A DNA stretch of 64,000 bases, from contig UCII01000002.1 of assembly GCA_900472485.1 (NCBI GenBank), forward strand, positions 310,001 to 374,000. The letters are read 5' to 3'. Positions within the stretch are counted from its first letter, which is position 1. The number at the start of each line of letters is the position of its first letter. Of the stretch, positions 28,956 through 38,140 are shown one piece after another. Position numbers and translations under genes: made by a program. Below the pieces are notes generated by a model. That model searched no databases, was not told where the DNA came from, and saw only the letters and a program-made list of their open reading frames with translations. Source of the stretch: Hyphomicrobiales bacterium (GTDB lineage: Bacteria; Pseudomonadota; Alphaproteobacteria; Rhizobiales; Rhizobiaceae).

Positions 28956-30419
28956 TTAGAGGTTGATGAGCACGCTCTTCGTTTTGCGATTGGCAAGATA
29001 AGCCTCACGTCCCAGGTCCTTGCCGATGCCGGAGCGCTTGTAGCCGCCGGTCGGCAAGATATGATCCCTCGAGCGGCTGTAGCGATTGACCCAGACCGTA
29101 CCTGCCTGGATCTGACGGCTGAGGCGAATGGTGCGCGACAGGTCCGATGTAAACAGGCCGGCAGCAAGCCCATAGGTCGGGTGATCGGCGAGCGCCATCG
29201 CTTCGTCTTCGTCCTTGAAAGTTTGCAGCGTCAGGACCGGCCCGAAGATTTCCTCGAGAATGGCGGGAGAAGACGGATCGAGATCGGTCAAAAGCGTCGG
29301 TTCGTAGAAGTAGCCCGGCCTATCTATCGGCTTGCCGCCGGCGATACAGCGGCAGCCTTCGTTGATCGCTGCAGCGACGATTGCGTCGATCCGGTCGCGC
29401 TGGCGCTCGGAGATGATCGGCGAATAGCGTGTCGCCTCATCCCAGGTGGGGCCAGGGCCGATATCCGCCATCCGCGCGATGAGGACTTCCGTAAATTGGC
29501 CGGCAACGCTTGCCTCCACGATCACGCGCGTCGCGGCGACGCAAGCCTGGCCGGCATTGAAGAGAATGCTGCCGACGATCGCATCGGCCGCCTTCGAAAG
29601 ATCGGCATCCTTGAAGACGATCTGCGGGCTCTTGCCGCCAAGCTCTAGCGTCACCGGCTTGATGCCGGTGCGGGCGATGTTCTCCATGATCGCGGATCCC
29701 GCTCGGGTGGAGCCAGTGAAGCTGACCTTGGCGATATCGGGATGGCCGGTGAGCGCCGTACCGGTGGCAGGCCCGTCGCCGAGAACGACGTTGAAGAGGC
29801 CGGCGGGCAATCCGGCCCTCACGGCGAGCTCGGCCAGGTAAACAGTCGAAAATGGCGTCATTTCCGAGGGTTTGAGGACGACGGCATTGCCTGCAGCGAG
29901 CGCCGGACCGAGTTTCCAGCCGGCCATGGAGACCGGAAAGTTCCAGGGCGTGATCGCGCCGACGACGCCATAGGGTTCGCTGAGGATCATGCCGAAGGTC
30001 TTGTCATCGGTCGGGACGACATCGCTGCCTTCCTTATCGGCGAATTCGGCAAAGAAACGGATCTGCTCCGCGGTGACCGCTATGTCGCCGGCCGGCAATT
30101 GACTGATCAACCGGGTGGAGGACAGAGCCTCTATTCGAGCGAGCGTCTCCGTCTCCGCTTCGATCAGGTCTGCCCAGGCATGCAGCACGCGGACACGTTC
30201 GCGCGGCCGCAGGCCGCTCCAGTTGCTTCTCTTCAGCGCCGCCTTGGCCGATTCGACGGCCCGGTCCACCATCTCCGGGCCTGCAATCGGGCAGCCTGCA
30301 TAGGGCTTGCCATCGGAGGGCCTGTGCATCTCTATCGCGCCGGGAGCTTCAATGAGCTCTCCGCCGATGAAATGACCGATCGGCAATGGCAAAGTGTCGG
30401 GATCGAAGCTCAAGCTCAT
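28956..30419 (-). CDS. Aldehyde dehydrogenase, gamma-glutamyl-aminobutyraldehyde dehydrogenase (PuuC)-like
   Basis: The product has 487 residues. ITPWNFPVS, LELGGKSPQIV (catalytic Glu) and FNAGQACVAATR (catalytic Cys) are intact, and the ending SGIGKDLGREAYLANRKTKS matches the betaine-aldehyde/PuuC class. In the Puu pathway this enzyme oxidises the aldehyde made by the FAD oxidase, and a PuuB-like oxidase is encoded at 25052. The gene is separated from the cupin gene by 139 nt, a larger gap than between the other members of this operon. Confidence 0.9.
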   Translation of the reverse strand: MSLSFDPDTLPLPIGHFIGGELIEAPGAIEMHRPSDGKPYAGCPIAGPEMVDRAVESAKAALKRSNWSGLRPRERVRVLHAWADLIEAETETLARIEALSSTRLISQLPAGDIAVTAEQIRFFAEFADKEGSDVVPTDDKTFGMILSEPYGVVGAITPWNFPVSMAGWKLGPALAAGNAVVLKPSEMTPFSTVYLAELAVRAGLPAGLFNVVLGDGPATGTALTGHPDIAKVSFTGSTRAGSAIMENIARTGIKPVTLELGGKSPQIVFKDADLSKAADAIVGSILFNAGQACVAATRVIVEASVAGQFTEVLIARMADIGPGPTWDEATRYSPIISERQRDRIDAIVAAAINEGCRCIAGGKPIDRPGYFYEPTLLTDLDPSSPAILEEIFGPVLTLQTFKDEDEAMALADHPTYGLAAGLFTSDLSRTIRLSRQIQAGTVWVNRYSRSRDHILPTGGYKRSGIGKDLGREAYLANRKTKSVLINL

Positions 30420-30558
30420 GGGAGGCTCTTTCTTAAGGCTTTGCCAAAGCCTAGCGCCGGCTTACGAGCAGCTTGCTCCGTATGCCGGCGGGCGGGCCGA
30501 CGAATCTTGCGTTTTAGCAAGGGCGGACGGTGATTTCTGTTGCTGCAGCCCGCAGCTT

Positions 30559-30912
30559 TTATCCCACCGTCACGTAGATCTTGCGAACGGTCTCGATCGT
30601 CTTCCACCTGCCCACGAAGCCCGGCTTCATCACAAAGCTGTCGCCGGCCCGGTAGACCACCGGCTCCCCGTCATCGGGGGTGATTTCGACGACGCCCGAG
30701 AGGATGTGGCAGAATTCGAAGGTCTCGCCCTTGATCGACCGGGTCTCGCCGGGCGTTGCTTCCCAGACACCAGTGCGTACCGCACCGTCCTTCGCCTCAT
30801 CCTGCGCCCAGGTCTTGAACGAGGGGTCGCCGGCAATCAGCCTTTCCGGCAGGGCCTTGGATTCACGCGGGGCCGTACTGGGATTGGTTATGACGGTCTT
30901 GAGGAGGGTCAT
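30559..30912 (-). CDS. Cupin domain protein (EutQ/DUF861 type)
   Basis: The product has 117 residues and is a single small beta-barrel. The metal-motif region reads EFCHILSGVVEITPDDGEP and then GDSFVMKPGFVGRW, which matches the cupin_3 subfamily where a WEATPG strand precedes. The first cupin motif has one His and a Glu, so metal binding is plausible but not certain. In polyamine and amine operons such proteins often accompany PuuB/PuuC-like enzymes with no known reaction. It is 24 nt downstream of the GhrA-type gene. Confidence 0.85.
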   Translation of the reverse strand: MTLLKTVITNPSTAPRESKALPERLIAGDPSFKTWAQDEAKDGAVRTGVWEATPGETRSIKGETFEFCHILSGVVEITPDDGEPVVYRAGDSFVMKPGFVGRWKTIETVRKIYVTVG

Positions 30913-30936
30913 GGCGAGCCTTTCATTGCTATGGGT

Positions 30937-31860
30937 TCAATATCCGCGCTGCCGGTCGACGAGCCCGAGCGGGTCCATGCCCGCGCGATAACGCCGGATG
31001 TTGTCGATCACCGCGCGTGCGGCAGTATCGGGCTGCGTCACGCTGGCGATATGCGGGGTGAGCATGATTTTCGGATGTCTCCAAAGCGGATGATCCGAGG
31101 GCAGGGGCTCCGGGTCGGTAACGTCGAGCACCGCTGCAGCGAGGCGGCCGGTATCGAGCGCATCGATCAGGGCGCGTGCATCGAGTTGCTGGCCGCGACC
31201 GGCGTGCACGAGCATCGACCCGGCCGGAAGGCTGCCAAGCAACGTTTCGTTCAGGAAACCCGTGGTTTCCGGTGTCAGCGGCAACAGGCAAATGAGAATG
31301 TCCGTCGCCGCCACCACGGTTCGTAGGCCGGCTTCCCCGTGATGGCATTCCACGCCCTCGATCGCCCTGGGCGATCTGCTCCAGCCGGCAAGCGCGAAGC
31401 CGAAGGGCTTCAGCCGCTCCAGCACTGCCGTTCCCAGGACGCCCAGTCCCAAGATGCCGATGCGTCTTTCATGCGCCTGGCGCTGAGGCAGGCCGCGCCA
31501 TTCCCCGGCGCGTTGCTGGGCAAGATAGGGAAGAAGGTTGCGATGCAATGCGAGCACGCCAAGCGTCACATATTCCTGCATCATCCTGACGATGCCATCC
31601 TCGACCATGCGGACGATCTTCACATGCTCGGGCACGAGATTTGTCTTGAACTGGTCGACGCCGGCGCCGATCGAAAACAGGATTTCCAGATTGCGATAGC
31701 GGGCGAGGTCAGCCGGCACTGTCCAGGTGATCAGGAAGCGAACCTCATCCGGATCGACGCTTGCTGCATCCATCGAAAACGCCAGATCAGGGAGTTCCTC
31801 GGCAAAGGCCCGAGCGAAGATCGCACCGCGCCTGGCATCCGAATTGAAGAGAAATGTCAT
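30937..31860 (-). CDS. ghrA: Glyoxylate/hydroxypyruvate reductase A-type D-2-hydroxyacid dehydrogenase
   Basis: The product has 307 residues. GLGVLG (Rossmann loop) follows RRIGI, the catalytic Arg is in [10 protein letters not shown], the Glu is in TDPEPLP, and the His is in [10 protein letters not shown], giving a complete triad. The N-terminal SIGAGVDQF region and the short length fit the GhrA subgroup, which reduces glyoxylate, hydroxypyruvate or other 2-oxo acids. It lies between the M20 hydrolase and the cupin, with gaps of 13 and 24 nt. Confidence 0.87.
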   Translation of the reverse strand: MTFLFNSDARRGAIFARAFAEELPDLAFSMDAASVDPDEVRFLITWTVPADLARYRNLEILFSIGAGVDQFKTNLVPEHVKIVRMVEDGIVRMMQEYVTLGVLALHRNLLPYLAQQRAGEWRGLPQRQAHERRIGILGLGVLGTAVLERLKPFGFALAGWSRSPRAIEGVECHHGEAGLRTVVAATDILICLLPLTPETTGFLNETLLGSLPAGSMLVHAGRGQQLDARALIDALDTGRLAAAVLDVTDPEPLPSDHPLWRHPKIMLTPHIASVTQPDTAARAVIDNIRRYRAGMDPLGLVDRQRGY

Positions 31861-31873
31861 GGCAACCGCTCCC

Positions 31874-33001
31874 TCAAGACCGTGTGCATCGCGCAGCCAG
31901 AGCCAATATCATTTGGCGGCATTCCTCGAGTTCGTCCTCCAGAATGTATTCATCGGGCTTGTGGGCGCGCTCTATGTCGCCAGGCCCGCAGATGATCGCA
32001 TCGATCCCGGCCGCCTGATATAGGCCAGCCTCGGTCCCGTAGCTGACCGCTGCAAGCGACGGCTTACCGGTTATTTCTTCCAACAGGGCTGCGAGTGGCG
32101 CGTCCTTCGCAAGCGACAGCGCCGGATAGGCGCTGAGCGGGGTCCAATCGACGGAAAAGCCCTGTTCCCTGAGCATGTCAGCGCTATGCCTGATCGGGGC
32201 AAGCAGTTCCTCGGGGGCCACGTCGGCGATAGCGCGTGCCTCGAGGTCGAGCCGGCAGTTGTCGGGGACGATGTTCAGCGCCAGTCCACCGGACACAATG
32301 CCTGCCTGAAGCGTCGAGTACGGAGGCTCGAATACGGGGTCGAACGGACCAAGCGTCAGCCTCCGAGCTTCATCGACCACCGAATTGAGCACCCGCGACA
32401 TGGCATGAATGGCGTTGAGTGCCAGATCTGGACGAGACGAATGGCCCGCCCGTCCGCCGACGGTGACGCGAGCCGCCGCCTTCCCCTTATGGGCGCGCAC
32501 GGCCTGCATGCGGCTGGGCTCGCCGATGATAGCGCCTTGCGGGGGTGCGCAGAGTTCCTTCATCCGCGCCAGTAGATGCGGCACACCCCGGCATCCCGCT
32601 TCTTCGTCATAGGAGAATGCGAGATGAATGGGGCGGGCAAGATTTGTCCTGGCAAGTTCCGGCGCCGCAGCGAGTGCGGCGGCAAGAAACCCTTTCATGT
32701 CGGTCGTACCGCGCCCATGGAGCCGGTCTGCCTCCTTTCTGAGCGCGAAAGGTTCCGAGGTCCAGCCCGGCTCTCTAGCGGGAACGACATCCATATGCCC
32801 GGACAGGATATAACCTGCGGCATCCCTGGGGCCGATCGTGGCAAAGATGTTAGACCTGTCGCCTTCAGGCCCTGGAAGCACGGTGACGTGGATTCCGAGG
32901 CCTTGCAGATACGCCTGGACCCAGCCGACGATCCCGTCATTCGGCGTGCCGACGACGCTCCGAAAGGCGACAAGACGGGCGAGGATTTCAACAGTGTCCA
33001 T
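31874..33001 (-). CDS. M20 family deacetylase, acetylornithine deacetylase (ArgE)-like
   Basis: The product has 375 residues, and all di-zinc motifs are intact. GHMDVVPA carries the first His and the Asp, [10 protein letters not shown] the bridging Asp, and [10 protein letters not shown] the catalytic Glu and its neighbouring ligand. GEPS is also present, and the final His is in AHKPDEYI. It is the first gene of the operon that ends in GabD. ArgE removes the acetyl group from N-acetylornithine, but placement with amine-catabolism genes suggests a related N-acyl amino acid here. A CGGCAA-T-TTGCCG palindrome lies at 33019-33031, 18 nt upstream of the start. Confidence 0.88.
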   Translation of the reverse strand: MDTVEILARLVAFRSVVGTPNDGIVGWVQAYLQGLGIHVTVLPGPEGDRSNIFATIGPRDAAGYILSGHMDVVPAREPGWTSEPFALRKEADRLHGRGTTDMKGFLAAALAAAPELARTNLARPIHLAFSYDEEAGCRGVPHLLARMKELCAPPQGAIIGEPSRMQAVRAHKGKAAARVTVGGRAGHSSRPDLALNAIHAMSRVLNSVVDEARRLTLGPFDPVFEPPYSTLQAGIVSGGLALNIVPDNCRLDLEARAIADVAPEELLAPIRHSADMLREQGFSVDWTPLSAYPALSLAKDAPLAALLEEITGKPSLAAVSYGTEAGLYQAAGIDAIICGPGDIERAHKPDEYILEDELEECRQMILALAARCTRS

Positions 33002-33217
33002 ATGCTCCTCGGCGGCTGCGGCAATTTGCCGATATTTCTAATAGCATTGGCGCCCGCTTTCATAATTGCATGCCGAATGTCGAGGTGTTTCAGTCGATTG
33101 TTGTGCGGGCACAGGCAATTCGAGCTAATTGTATCGACGGGCGTCGCCTATCCTTATCGGCGGGGAGCGCCTCTGTTTTGGCGTATGACTATGGATAGCA
33201 AGTTTTGAGGTGGTCCA

Positions 33218-34114
33218 GTGAAGGTATCTGACAGTTTGCGGGTCGATGCTTTCTCCATGCATATCGGCGACATCAAGGACGTGGAACTCGATCAGTTGCA
33301 TGCGCTGTCGATCTCGGTCCGGTGGCCGCATCGCGCCGAGGACTGGGAATTTCTGCGGCAGACGGGCAGCGGCATCGTCGCACTCGACGAGATCGGCCGC
33401 GTCATGGGATCTGCCATGTGGTTTCCTCACGGAGACGAGTTTGCCACCGTCGGCATGGTGATTACCTCTCCGCGCTTGCAGACCAATGGCACCGGCCAAT
33501 GGCTGATGAGCCGGATCCTAGACAAAGTAGCAGGGCGCCGCCTCAGTCTCAGCGCGACCCGGGCGGCACGCCGCCTCTATCTTTCGCTGGATTTCAAGCC
33601 GGAAAAGACGGTCTACCAATGTCAAGGGGAAGCGCGGATCGCAAAGGATTTTGAGATGCTGCCTTTGGAGGGCACGGTACGGCAGCTTGGCACTGAGGAT
33701 CTTGTCGCGATCCTGCGGCTCGATGCCATCGCCTTCGGTGCCGATCGCTCGGAGCTGCTCAGGCGTCTCAACGAGCAATCGATCGGGTATGGTCTGTTCC
33801 GTGGCGCGGATCTGCAGGCTTTCGCATTGTGCCGACCCTTCGGACGCAGCCATGTCGTCGGCCCGGTCGTTGCATCCAATGACGCCGATGCGATTGCCGT
33901 GGTCGCGCCGCATGTGCGCAGCCATGCCGGCCAATTTCTCCGTCTCGATACCCATATGGAGACCGGCGACTTTGCATCTTACGTCTCTCAGAGTGGCATG
34001 ATCGTCCACGATACCGTTCTGACCATGTCGCTTGGCAATCATCCCTCCAATAGAAACAAGGCCGTTACCGATATGATGGTTAAATATGCTCTTGCCAGTC
34101 AGGCGCTCGGTTAA
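33218..34114 (+). CDS. GNAT family N-acetyltransferase, paralogue of the one at 23210-24049
   Basis: The product has 298 residues and two GNAT-like domains. The acetyl-CoA loop is weaker (SPRLQTNGTGQWLMSRI) than in its paralogue. The second domain keeps the FGRSHVVGPVVASNDADA block, and the protein ends ...LASQALG, nearly the same as the paralogue. The start is GTG at 33218, with GAGG about 8 nt upstream. It is transcribed away from the M20-led operon, and its 3' end overlaps the M24 gene on the other strand by 4 nt. The weaker cofactor loop makes altered activity possible. Confidence 0.8.
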   Translation: MKVSDSLRVDAFSMHIGDIKDVELDQLHALSISVRWPHRAEDWEFLRQTGSGIVALDEIGRVMGSAMWFPHGDEFATVGMVITSPRLQTNGTGQWLMSRILDKVAGRRLSLSATRAARRLYLSLDFKPEKTVYQCQGEARIAKDFEMLPLEGTVRQLGTEDLVAILRLDAIAFGADRSELLRRLNEQSIGYGLFRGADLQAFALCRPFGRSHVVGPVVASNDADAIAVVAPHVRSHAGQFLRLDTHMETGDFASYVSQSGMIVHDTVLTMSLGNHPSNRNKAVTDMMVKYALASQALG

Positions 34115-35247
34115 GGCCTATCGCGCTCTTGTGAGAGGAGAAGGCGTCGCGCCGTTGCTGTCAGCCGTCTCCCGCCCTCCGCAGTCACCACCACAGTTTC
34201 GCTGAATCCAAGTCTGGCGGCTGTCGCGTAGACATGGAAAACCATGCCTTCCTCCAGCGGCCAATTCGCATCCGGCAGAAAAACCCGGGAGAAATCGCTG
34301 GTGCGCGGCGTGCGGGTATAGAGACCAAGCGTATAGGCCGTTACGTTATCGTAGCGCTGTCTCAGTCCTGATGATATGAGACCCTGACGGACAATGGCAT
34401 CCACCTCGCAAGCGGAGACACCCGGCTTCATGGCTTCGATTTGCCGGTCCTGCAATGCGGTGATGCGCGAGGCAATATCCTGAAGCCTTGCTGACGCGCC
34501 GCCGATGACGATCGGCCGCATGAGGCGGGCGCCATAACCGCCCACACGTGGAATAAGCTCCACATGCAGGATATCGCCTGCGTTAAGCTGTTCACTCTTG
34601 AAAGAGCCGTGCAGGAATTGGTGGTCGCCGCTGGCCTTGACGATCGGACCGGTCTCGCCGCTGTCAGCACCTTCAAGCAGGAAGGTGGCGGCCGCAGTTG
34701 CAGCAGCCGTACGGGTCGAAGAGCCGGCCCGCGTACTCTGCGCTATTGCCAGCATGGCCTTGTCGGCGATGCCGGCCGCTTGCGTCAGAACGGCAATCTC
34801 GCGGGCCGATTTGACCCAACGCAGGCGATCGCTGATACCGGAAAGAGCAACGAATTGCGCTTCGGGCAGGTACGCCCGAAGCTTGGCCGCCGTATCGGCG
34901 CTAAAGCTGTAGGAGGCGAAGTCGGCGCCGATGCGCGCGCTGGCGAAACCTCGGGCATGGATGCTGCCGGCGATTGCCTCGTGCGGATCGGTCGTATCGG
35001 CAAACCCGATGATATCGGAAATCCAGGTTTTTTCCCTGCAAGGTGCTTCGTCGAGTTCGCGCAGGACGAACCAGGGCGCACCGTGTCGCGGAAGAAAGGC
35101 GACACGATACATGGTTTCCGAAACGGTGTAGCCGGTAAGCCATGCAAGGAGCTCACCGCTATCGATCAGGAGCAGATCGACGGCGGCGGCGTCCATGGCG
35201 GCATATGTCTTGGCGATGCGCCAATCATATTCGTCACGAGGAAACAT
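34111..35247 (-). CDS. M24 (creatinase/aminopeptidase P fold) hydrolase lacking most metal ligands
   Basis: The product has 378 residues. The N-terminal creatinase domain (LTGYTVSETMYRVAFLP) and the C-terminal pita-bread domain are both recognisable. In metal-dependent members two Asp, a His and two Glu bind metals. Here the first Asp region reads GDILHVELIP, the second reads GYGARLMRP, and the Glu-Pro-Gly position reads VFHVYATAAR; only the last Glu (FSETVVVT) is kept. This resembles metal-free creatinase or ectoine hydrolase rather than a Xaa-Pro peptidase. It is the last gene of the transporter operon beginning at 42915, 6 nt after the M20 gene. Substrate unknown: probably an amidine, lactam or cyclic amide. 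Confidence 0.82.
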   Translation of the reverse strand: MFPRDEYDWRIAKTYAAMDAAAVDLLLIDSGELLAWLTGYTVSETMYRVAFLPRHGAPWFVLRELDEAPCREKTWISDIIGFADTTDPHEAIAGSIHARGFASARIGADFASYSFSADTAAKLRAYLPEAQFVALSGISDRLRWVKSAREIAVLTQAAGIADKAMLAIAQSTRAGSSTRTAAATAAATFLLEGADSGETGPIVKASGDHQFLHGSFKSEQLNAGDILHVELIPRVGGYGARLMRPIVIGGASARLQDIASRITALQDRQIEAMKPGVSACEVDAIVRQGLISSGLRQRYDNVTAYTLGLYTRTPRTSDFSRVFLPDANWPLEEGMVFHVYATAARLGFSETVVVTAEGGRRLTATARRLLLSQERDRP

Positions 35248-35253
35248 CGGACC

Positions 35254-36474
35254 TCAGGCAACCTCGCAAATGTCGAGAATGGTGAGCATGTAGACGCGGA
35301 TCATGTCGAGATAGTCGACGATGTCGACGCGTTCGTCCGGCATCGTGTTGTACCGGCCGCCTGGCCCGCAGACGATGCCTTCCATGCCGAGTTCATAGTA
35401 GAGATGCCCGGCATCCGTTCCGTAAAAACGCGTGGGCGTAATGGCGCCTGTTGATTGCTTCTCGCCCCGGACGGCCCCATAGGCGGCATTGATCGAGGTT
35501 ACGATGCGCGACGTCGGCGAGACTTCGAAGGGGGGCATTAGGGGACGACCCTCGATCATCTCCGGCACCAGCTTGGCCTTCAGTCCGGGGAAGCGCTTTT
35601 CGAGCTCGGCCAATTCCGCGGCAAGATCGGCAAGGACGCCTTCCTGCGTCTGGCCGGGCGCATAGCGGGCCGAGCCCCGAATGCGGACGAAATCGGCGAC
35701 CTGCGGCGGGCGCCATTCCTCCAGCTCACGCCCGAGCGCGCCATGGACGACGCCGACATGGCCGCGATTGATCGACCGGTGCACTTCACTTCTCGCGCCG
35801 CTGAAGGTCATGGCATTGATACGCGGTATGAGATCGCAGGCAGCGGCGATGGCATCGACCGATTGCTCGCGTTTGGAGAGATGCCGCGTGTCGCCGGTCA
35901 GCTCGATCACAAAGCTCAGCGCGGCTGCATGCATGGTCACCGCGGCAAGATCGCTCGGCTCGCTGTTGATGAAATAGTCGGCCTTGACGCCGTTGCGGAT
36001 GGCGGCAAGCGTGCCGACGCCGCCCTGAAGCTCCCCGACGACATAGGTCAGGATCACGTCCCCCTTGAGCTTGATCCCGGCATCGAGCAAGGTCTTGACC
36101 GCGCAGAAGTAGGCGGCATCCCCGGCCTTCATATTGGAGACGCCGATGCCGTAGATGAATTTGTCGTCGACGAGGCCGCCCCACGGATCGACGGTCCAGC
36201 CCTCGGTGACCGGGTTGGTGTCGAGATGGCCGTTGAAGAGCAGGTTCTTGCCGCCGCCGGTTCCCTTCAGACGCCCAATCGCATTGAAACGATCGCCATT
36301 GTCGAAGGGTTGCAGCTCGGACTGAAGCCCGATCGCCTCCATCTGGCGCGCCATAATGCGCGCAAGCTCGCGTTCGCCTTCGGTCTGGGAATGGCTCTTC
36401 TGGCGAACCATCATCGACAGGAAGTCGAGGCAGCTCTTCTCATCGATTGCTCCGATGAGCGATTTCGGGTCCAT
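35254..36474 (-). CDS. M20 family hydrolase homologue with altered metal ligands
   Basis: The product has 406 residues. The first metal motif is normal (FNGHLDTNPV), but the bridging Asp is Asn in GIGVSNMKAGD, and the usual Glu-Glu pair reads VVGELQGG, so the second Glu is Leu. The dimerisation domain (about 190-300) and the last His-containing region (here TDAGHLYYELG and PGGRYNTMPDE) are present. I recall similar NMK and GELQGG variants in other soil bacteria, so this may be a subfamily rather than a dead enzyme. It stands between the ATPase and M24 genes with gaps of 12 and 6 nt. Confidence 0.82.
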   Translation of the reverse strand: MDPKSLIGAIDEKSCLDFLSMMVRQKSHSQTEGERELARIMARQMEAIGLQSELQPFDNGDRFNAIGRLKGTGGGKNLLFNGHLDTNPVTEGWTVDPWGGLVDDKFIYGIGVSNMKAGDAAYFCAVKTLLDAGIKLKGDVILTYVVGELQGGVGTLAAIRNGVKADYFINSEPSDLAAVTMHAAALSFVIELTGDTRHLSKREQSVDAIAAACDLIPRINAMTFSGARSEVHRSINRGHVGVVHGALGRELEEWRPPQVADFVRIRGSARYAPGQTQEGVLADLAAELAELEKRFPGLKAKLVPEMIEGRPLMPPFEVSPTSRIVTSINAAYGAVRGEKQSTGAITPTRFYGTDAGHLYYELGMEGIVCGPGGRYNTMPDERVDIVDYLDMIRVYMLTILDICEVA

Positions 36475-36486
36475 TTTTGATGCTCC

Positions 36487-38139
36487 TTACAAGTCTGCTT
36501 CTGCAGGTGAGGCGCCGGCCGGCGTCGGGACGGCGGCAAGCAGCCGGCGCGTATAGTCGGCCCGCTCGGGGCTGATGATGTCTTCCGCCGGCACGACTTC
36601 GAGCAGATCGCCGCGATACATCACTGCGATGCGGTGGGCGATCTGGCGAATGAGGTTGAGGTCGTGGGTGATGAAGAGGAAGGCGGTGGAATGCTCGCGG
36701 TGCAGTTCCAGCAGCAGCTCGATGATGGAGGCCTGCACCGAGACGTCGAGCGCGGAGGTGATCTCGTCGCAGATCACCAGTTTCGGTCTGGACGCGAAGG
36801 CGCGGGCGATGGCGACGCGCTGCTTTTCGCCGCCGGAGAGCTGATGCGGATAGCGATCGGCATGGGTTCGCGGCAGACGCACCTGCTCGAGCATGTCGCC
36901 GACCCGCTGCGCCATGGCGCTTCCCTCACCCTCGCCGTAGAGCTTCAGCGGCCGTGCCAGGATTTCGCGGATCTTCTGGCGCGGATTGAGCGAAGCGTCC
37001 GGATGCTGGAAGATCATCTGGACGTTCTTGCGATAGGCCCTGTCCATGTCGGCAAGGCCCGCAATCGTTCGCCCGGCGAACGTCATTTGGCCCTCGAAGG
37101 GATTGAGCCCGGTCATCGCCTTGGCGAGCGTCGATTTGCCGGAGCCGGATTCGCCGACGATGCCAAGGATTTCTCCCGGCTGCACGCTGAGGCTGACGGC
37201 ACGATTGCCGGCGAAGTGTTCGAAGGACCGGCCGGTCAGTGCCGACAGAAACGGCTTGCGGCCGTAATGCACGCTGACGTTCTCGACCTTCATCAGCGGC
37301 TGGTCCTGATAGGACGGGCGCGTCTGTGTCAGGCGATCGCTCGGCCGAGGCACCGCTGCGATCAGCTGGCGCGTATAGTCGTGCTGCGGTGCATTGAAGA
37401 TGGCATCGACCGCCCCCTGTTCGACGATTTCGCCGCGCCGGATGACGGCAACCCGCTTTGCAGTGCGCGACAGCAGGGCGAGGTCATGCGAGATATAGAG
37501 CGAGGCGACGCCGGTTTCAGCCTGCAGGTCGAGGAAGAGGTCGAGGATCTGACGGGACGTGATGACGTCGAGCGCGGTCGTGGGTTCGTCGAAGATGATG
37601 CATTCCGGATTGCAGGCGAAGGCGGTGGCGATGACCACGCGCTGCTTCTCGCCGCCCGATGCTTCATGCGGCATCCGCTTCATCATTTCCGCCGGGCTCT
37701 TGAGGCCGACGCGATCCAGCATGGCTTCCCCTTCGCTCCAGGCCTGCTTTCCGGTCAGGCCGCGATGGCGCCTCAGGGTTTCCGTGAGCTGTGTGCCGAG
37801 CGAAAGCGTGGGGTTGAGCGAAGTGCCGGGATCTTGGAACACCATACTGATCCGCTTGCCGCGCATGCAATTGACCTCGGTCGGGGACTTCGCCGTCAGA
37901 TCCTCGCCGCGAAGCCGGATGTCGCCGCCGACCTCGCGGGCGTTTGACGGCAGGTAGCGCATGATCGACCAGGCCATCGAGGTCTTGCCGGAGCCGGACT
38001 CGCCGACGAGGCCGAGAATCTCGCCGGCACCGACTTCGAGATCGATATTCTTCAGCGCATGAAACGCTCCGCTCGCCGTCAGATAGTCGAGTGAATAGTT
38101 GCGGACCTGAAGGACGGTATTGTTTGCTGTTTCTGTCAT
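36487..38139 (-). CDS. Peptide-type ABC transporter, fused double ATP-binding protein (second system)
   Basis: The product has 550 residues and two ATPase halves. The first has GESGSGKTS, EASGGEKQR (signature starting with EA instead of L) and CIIFDEPTTALD. The second has GESGSGKST, LSGGEKQR and LVICDEITSALD. A CMRGKRISMVFQDP Q-loop is clear. It lies 1 nt after the OppC-type stop. It serves the importer encoded upstream and is organised like the system at 15632-20800, but the two are too different in sequence to be a recent duplication. Confidence 0.93.
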   Translation of the reverse strand: MTETANNTVLQVRNYSLDYLTASGAFHALKNIDLEVGAGEILGLVGESGSGKTSMAWSIMRYLPSNAREVGGDIRLRGEDLTAKSPTEVNCMRGKRISMVFQDPGTSLNPTLSLGTQLTETLRRHRGLTGKQAWSEGEAMLDRVGLKSPAEMMKRMPHEASGGEKQRVVIATAFACNPECIIFDEPTTALDVITSRQILDLFLDLQAETGVASLYISHDLALLSRTAKRVAVIRRGEIVEQGAVDAIFNAPQHDYTRQLIAAVPRPSDRLTQTRPSYQDQPLMKVENVSVHYGRKPFLSALTGRSFEHFAGNRAVSLSVQPGEILGIVGESGSGKSTLAKAMTGLNPFEGQMTFAGRTIAGLADMDRAYRKNVQMIFQHPDASLNPRQKIREILARPLKLYGEGEGSAMAQRVGDMLEQVRLPRTHADRYPHQLSGGEKQRVAIARAFASRPKLVICDEITSALDVSVQASIIELLLELHREHSTAFLFITHDLNLIRQIAHRIAVMYRGDLLEVVPAEDIISPERADYTRRLLAAVPTPAGASPAEADL

Positions 38140-38140
38140 C

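Noticed and set aside
21823..30419. Canonical Puu putrescine pathway
   Set aside because: PuuB-, PuuC- and GabD-like genes are present, but gamma-glutamylputrescine synthetase, PuuD hydrolase and a putrescine importer are not in the window.
31874..36474. Ectoine degradation cluster (DoeA/DoeB-like M24 and M20 pair)
   Set aside because: No ectoine-specific importer of the known types, no DoeX/EnuR-like regulator and no EutB/EutC homologue; one M20 protein has altered ligands.
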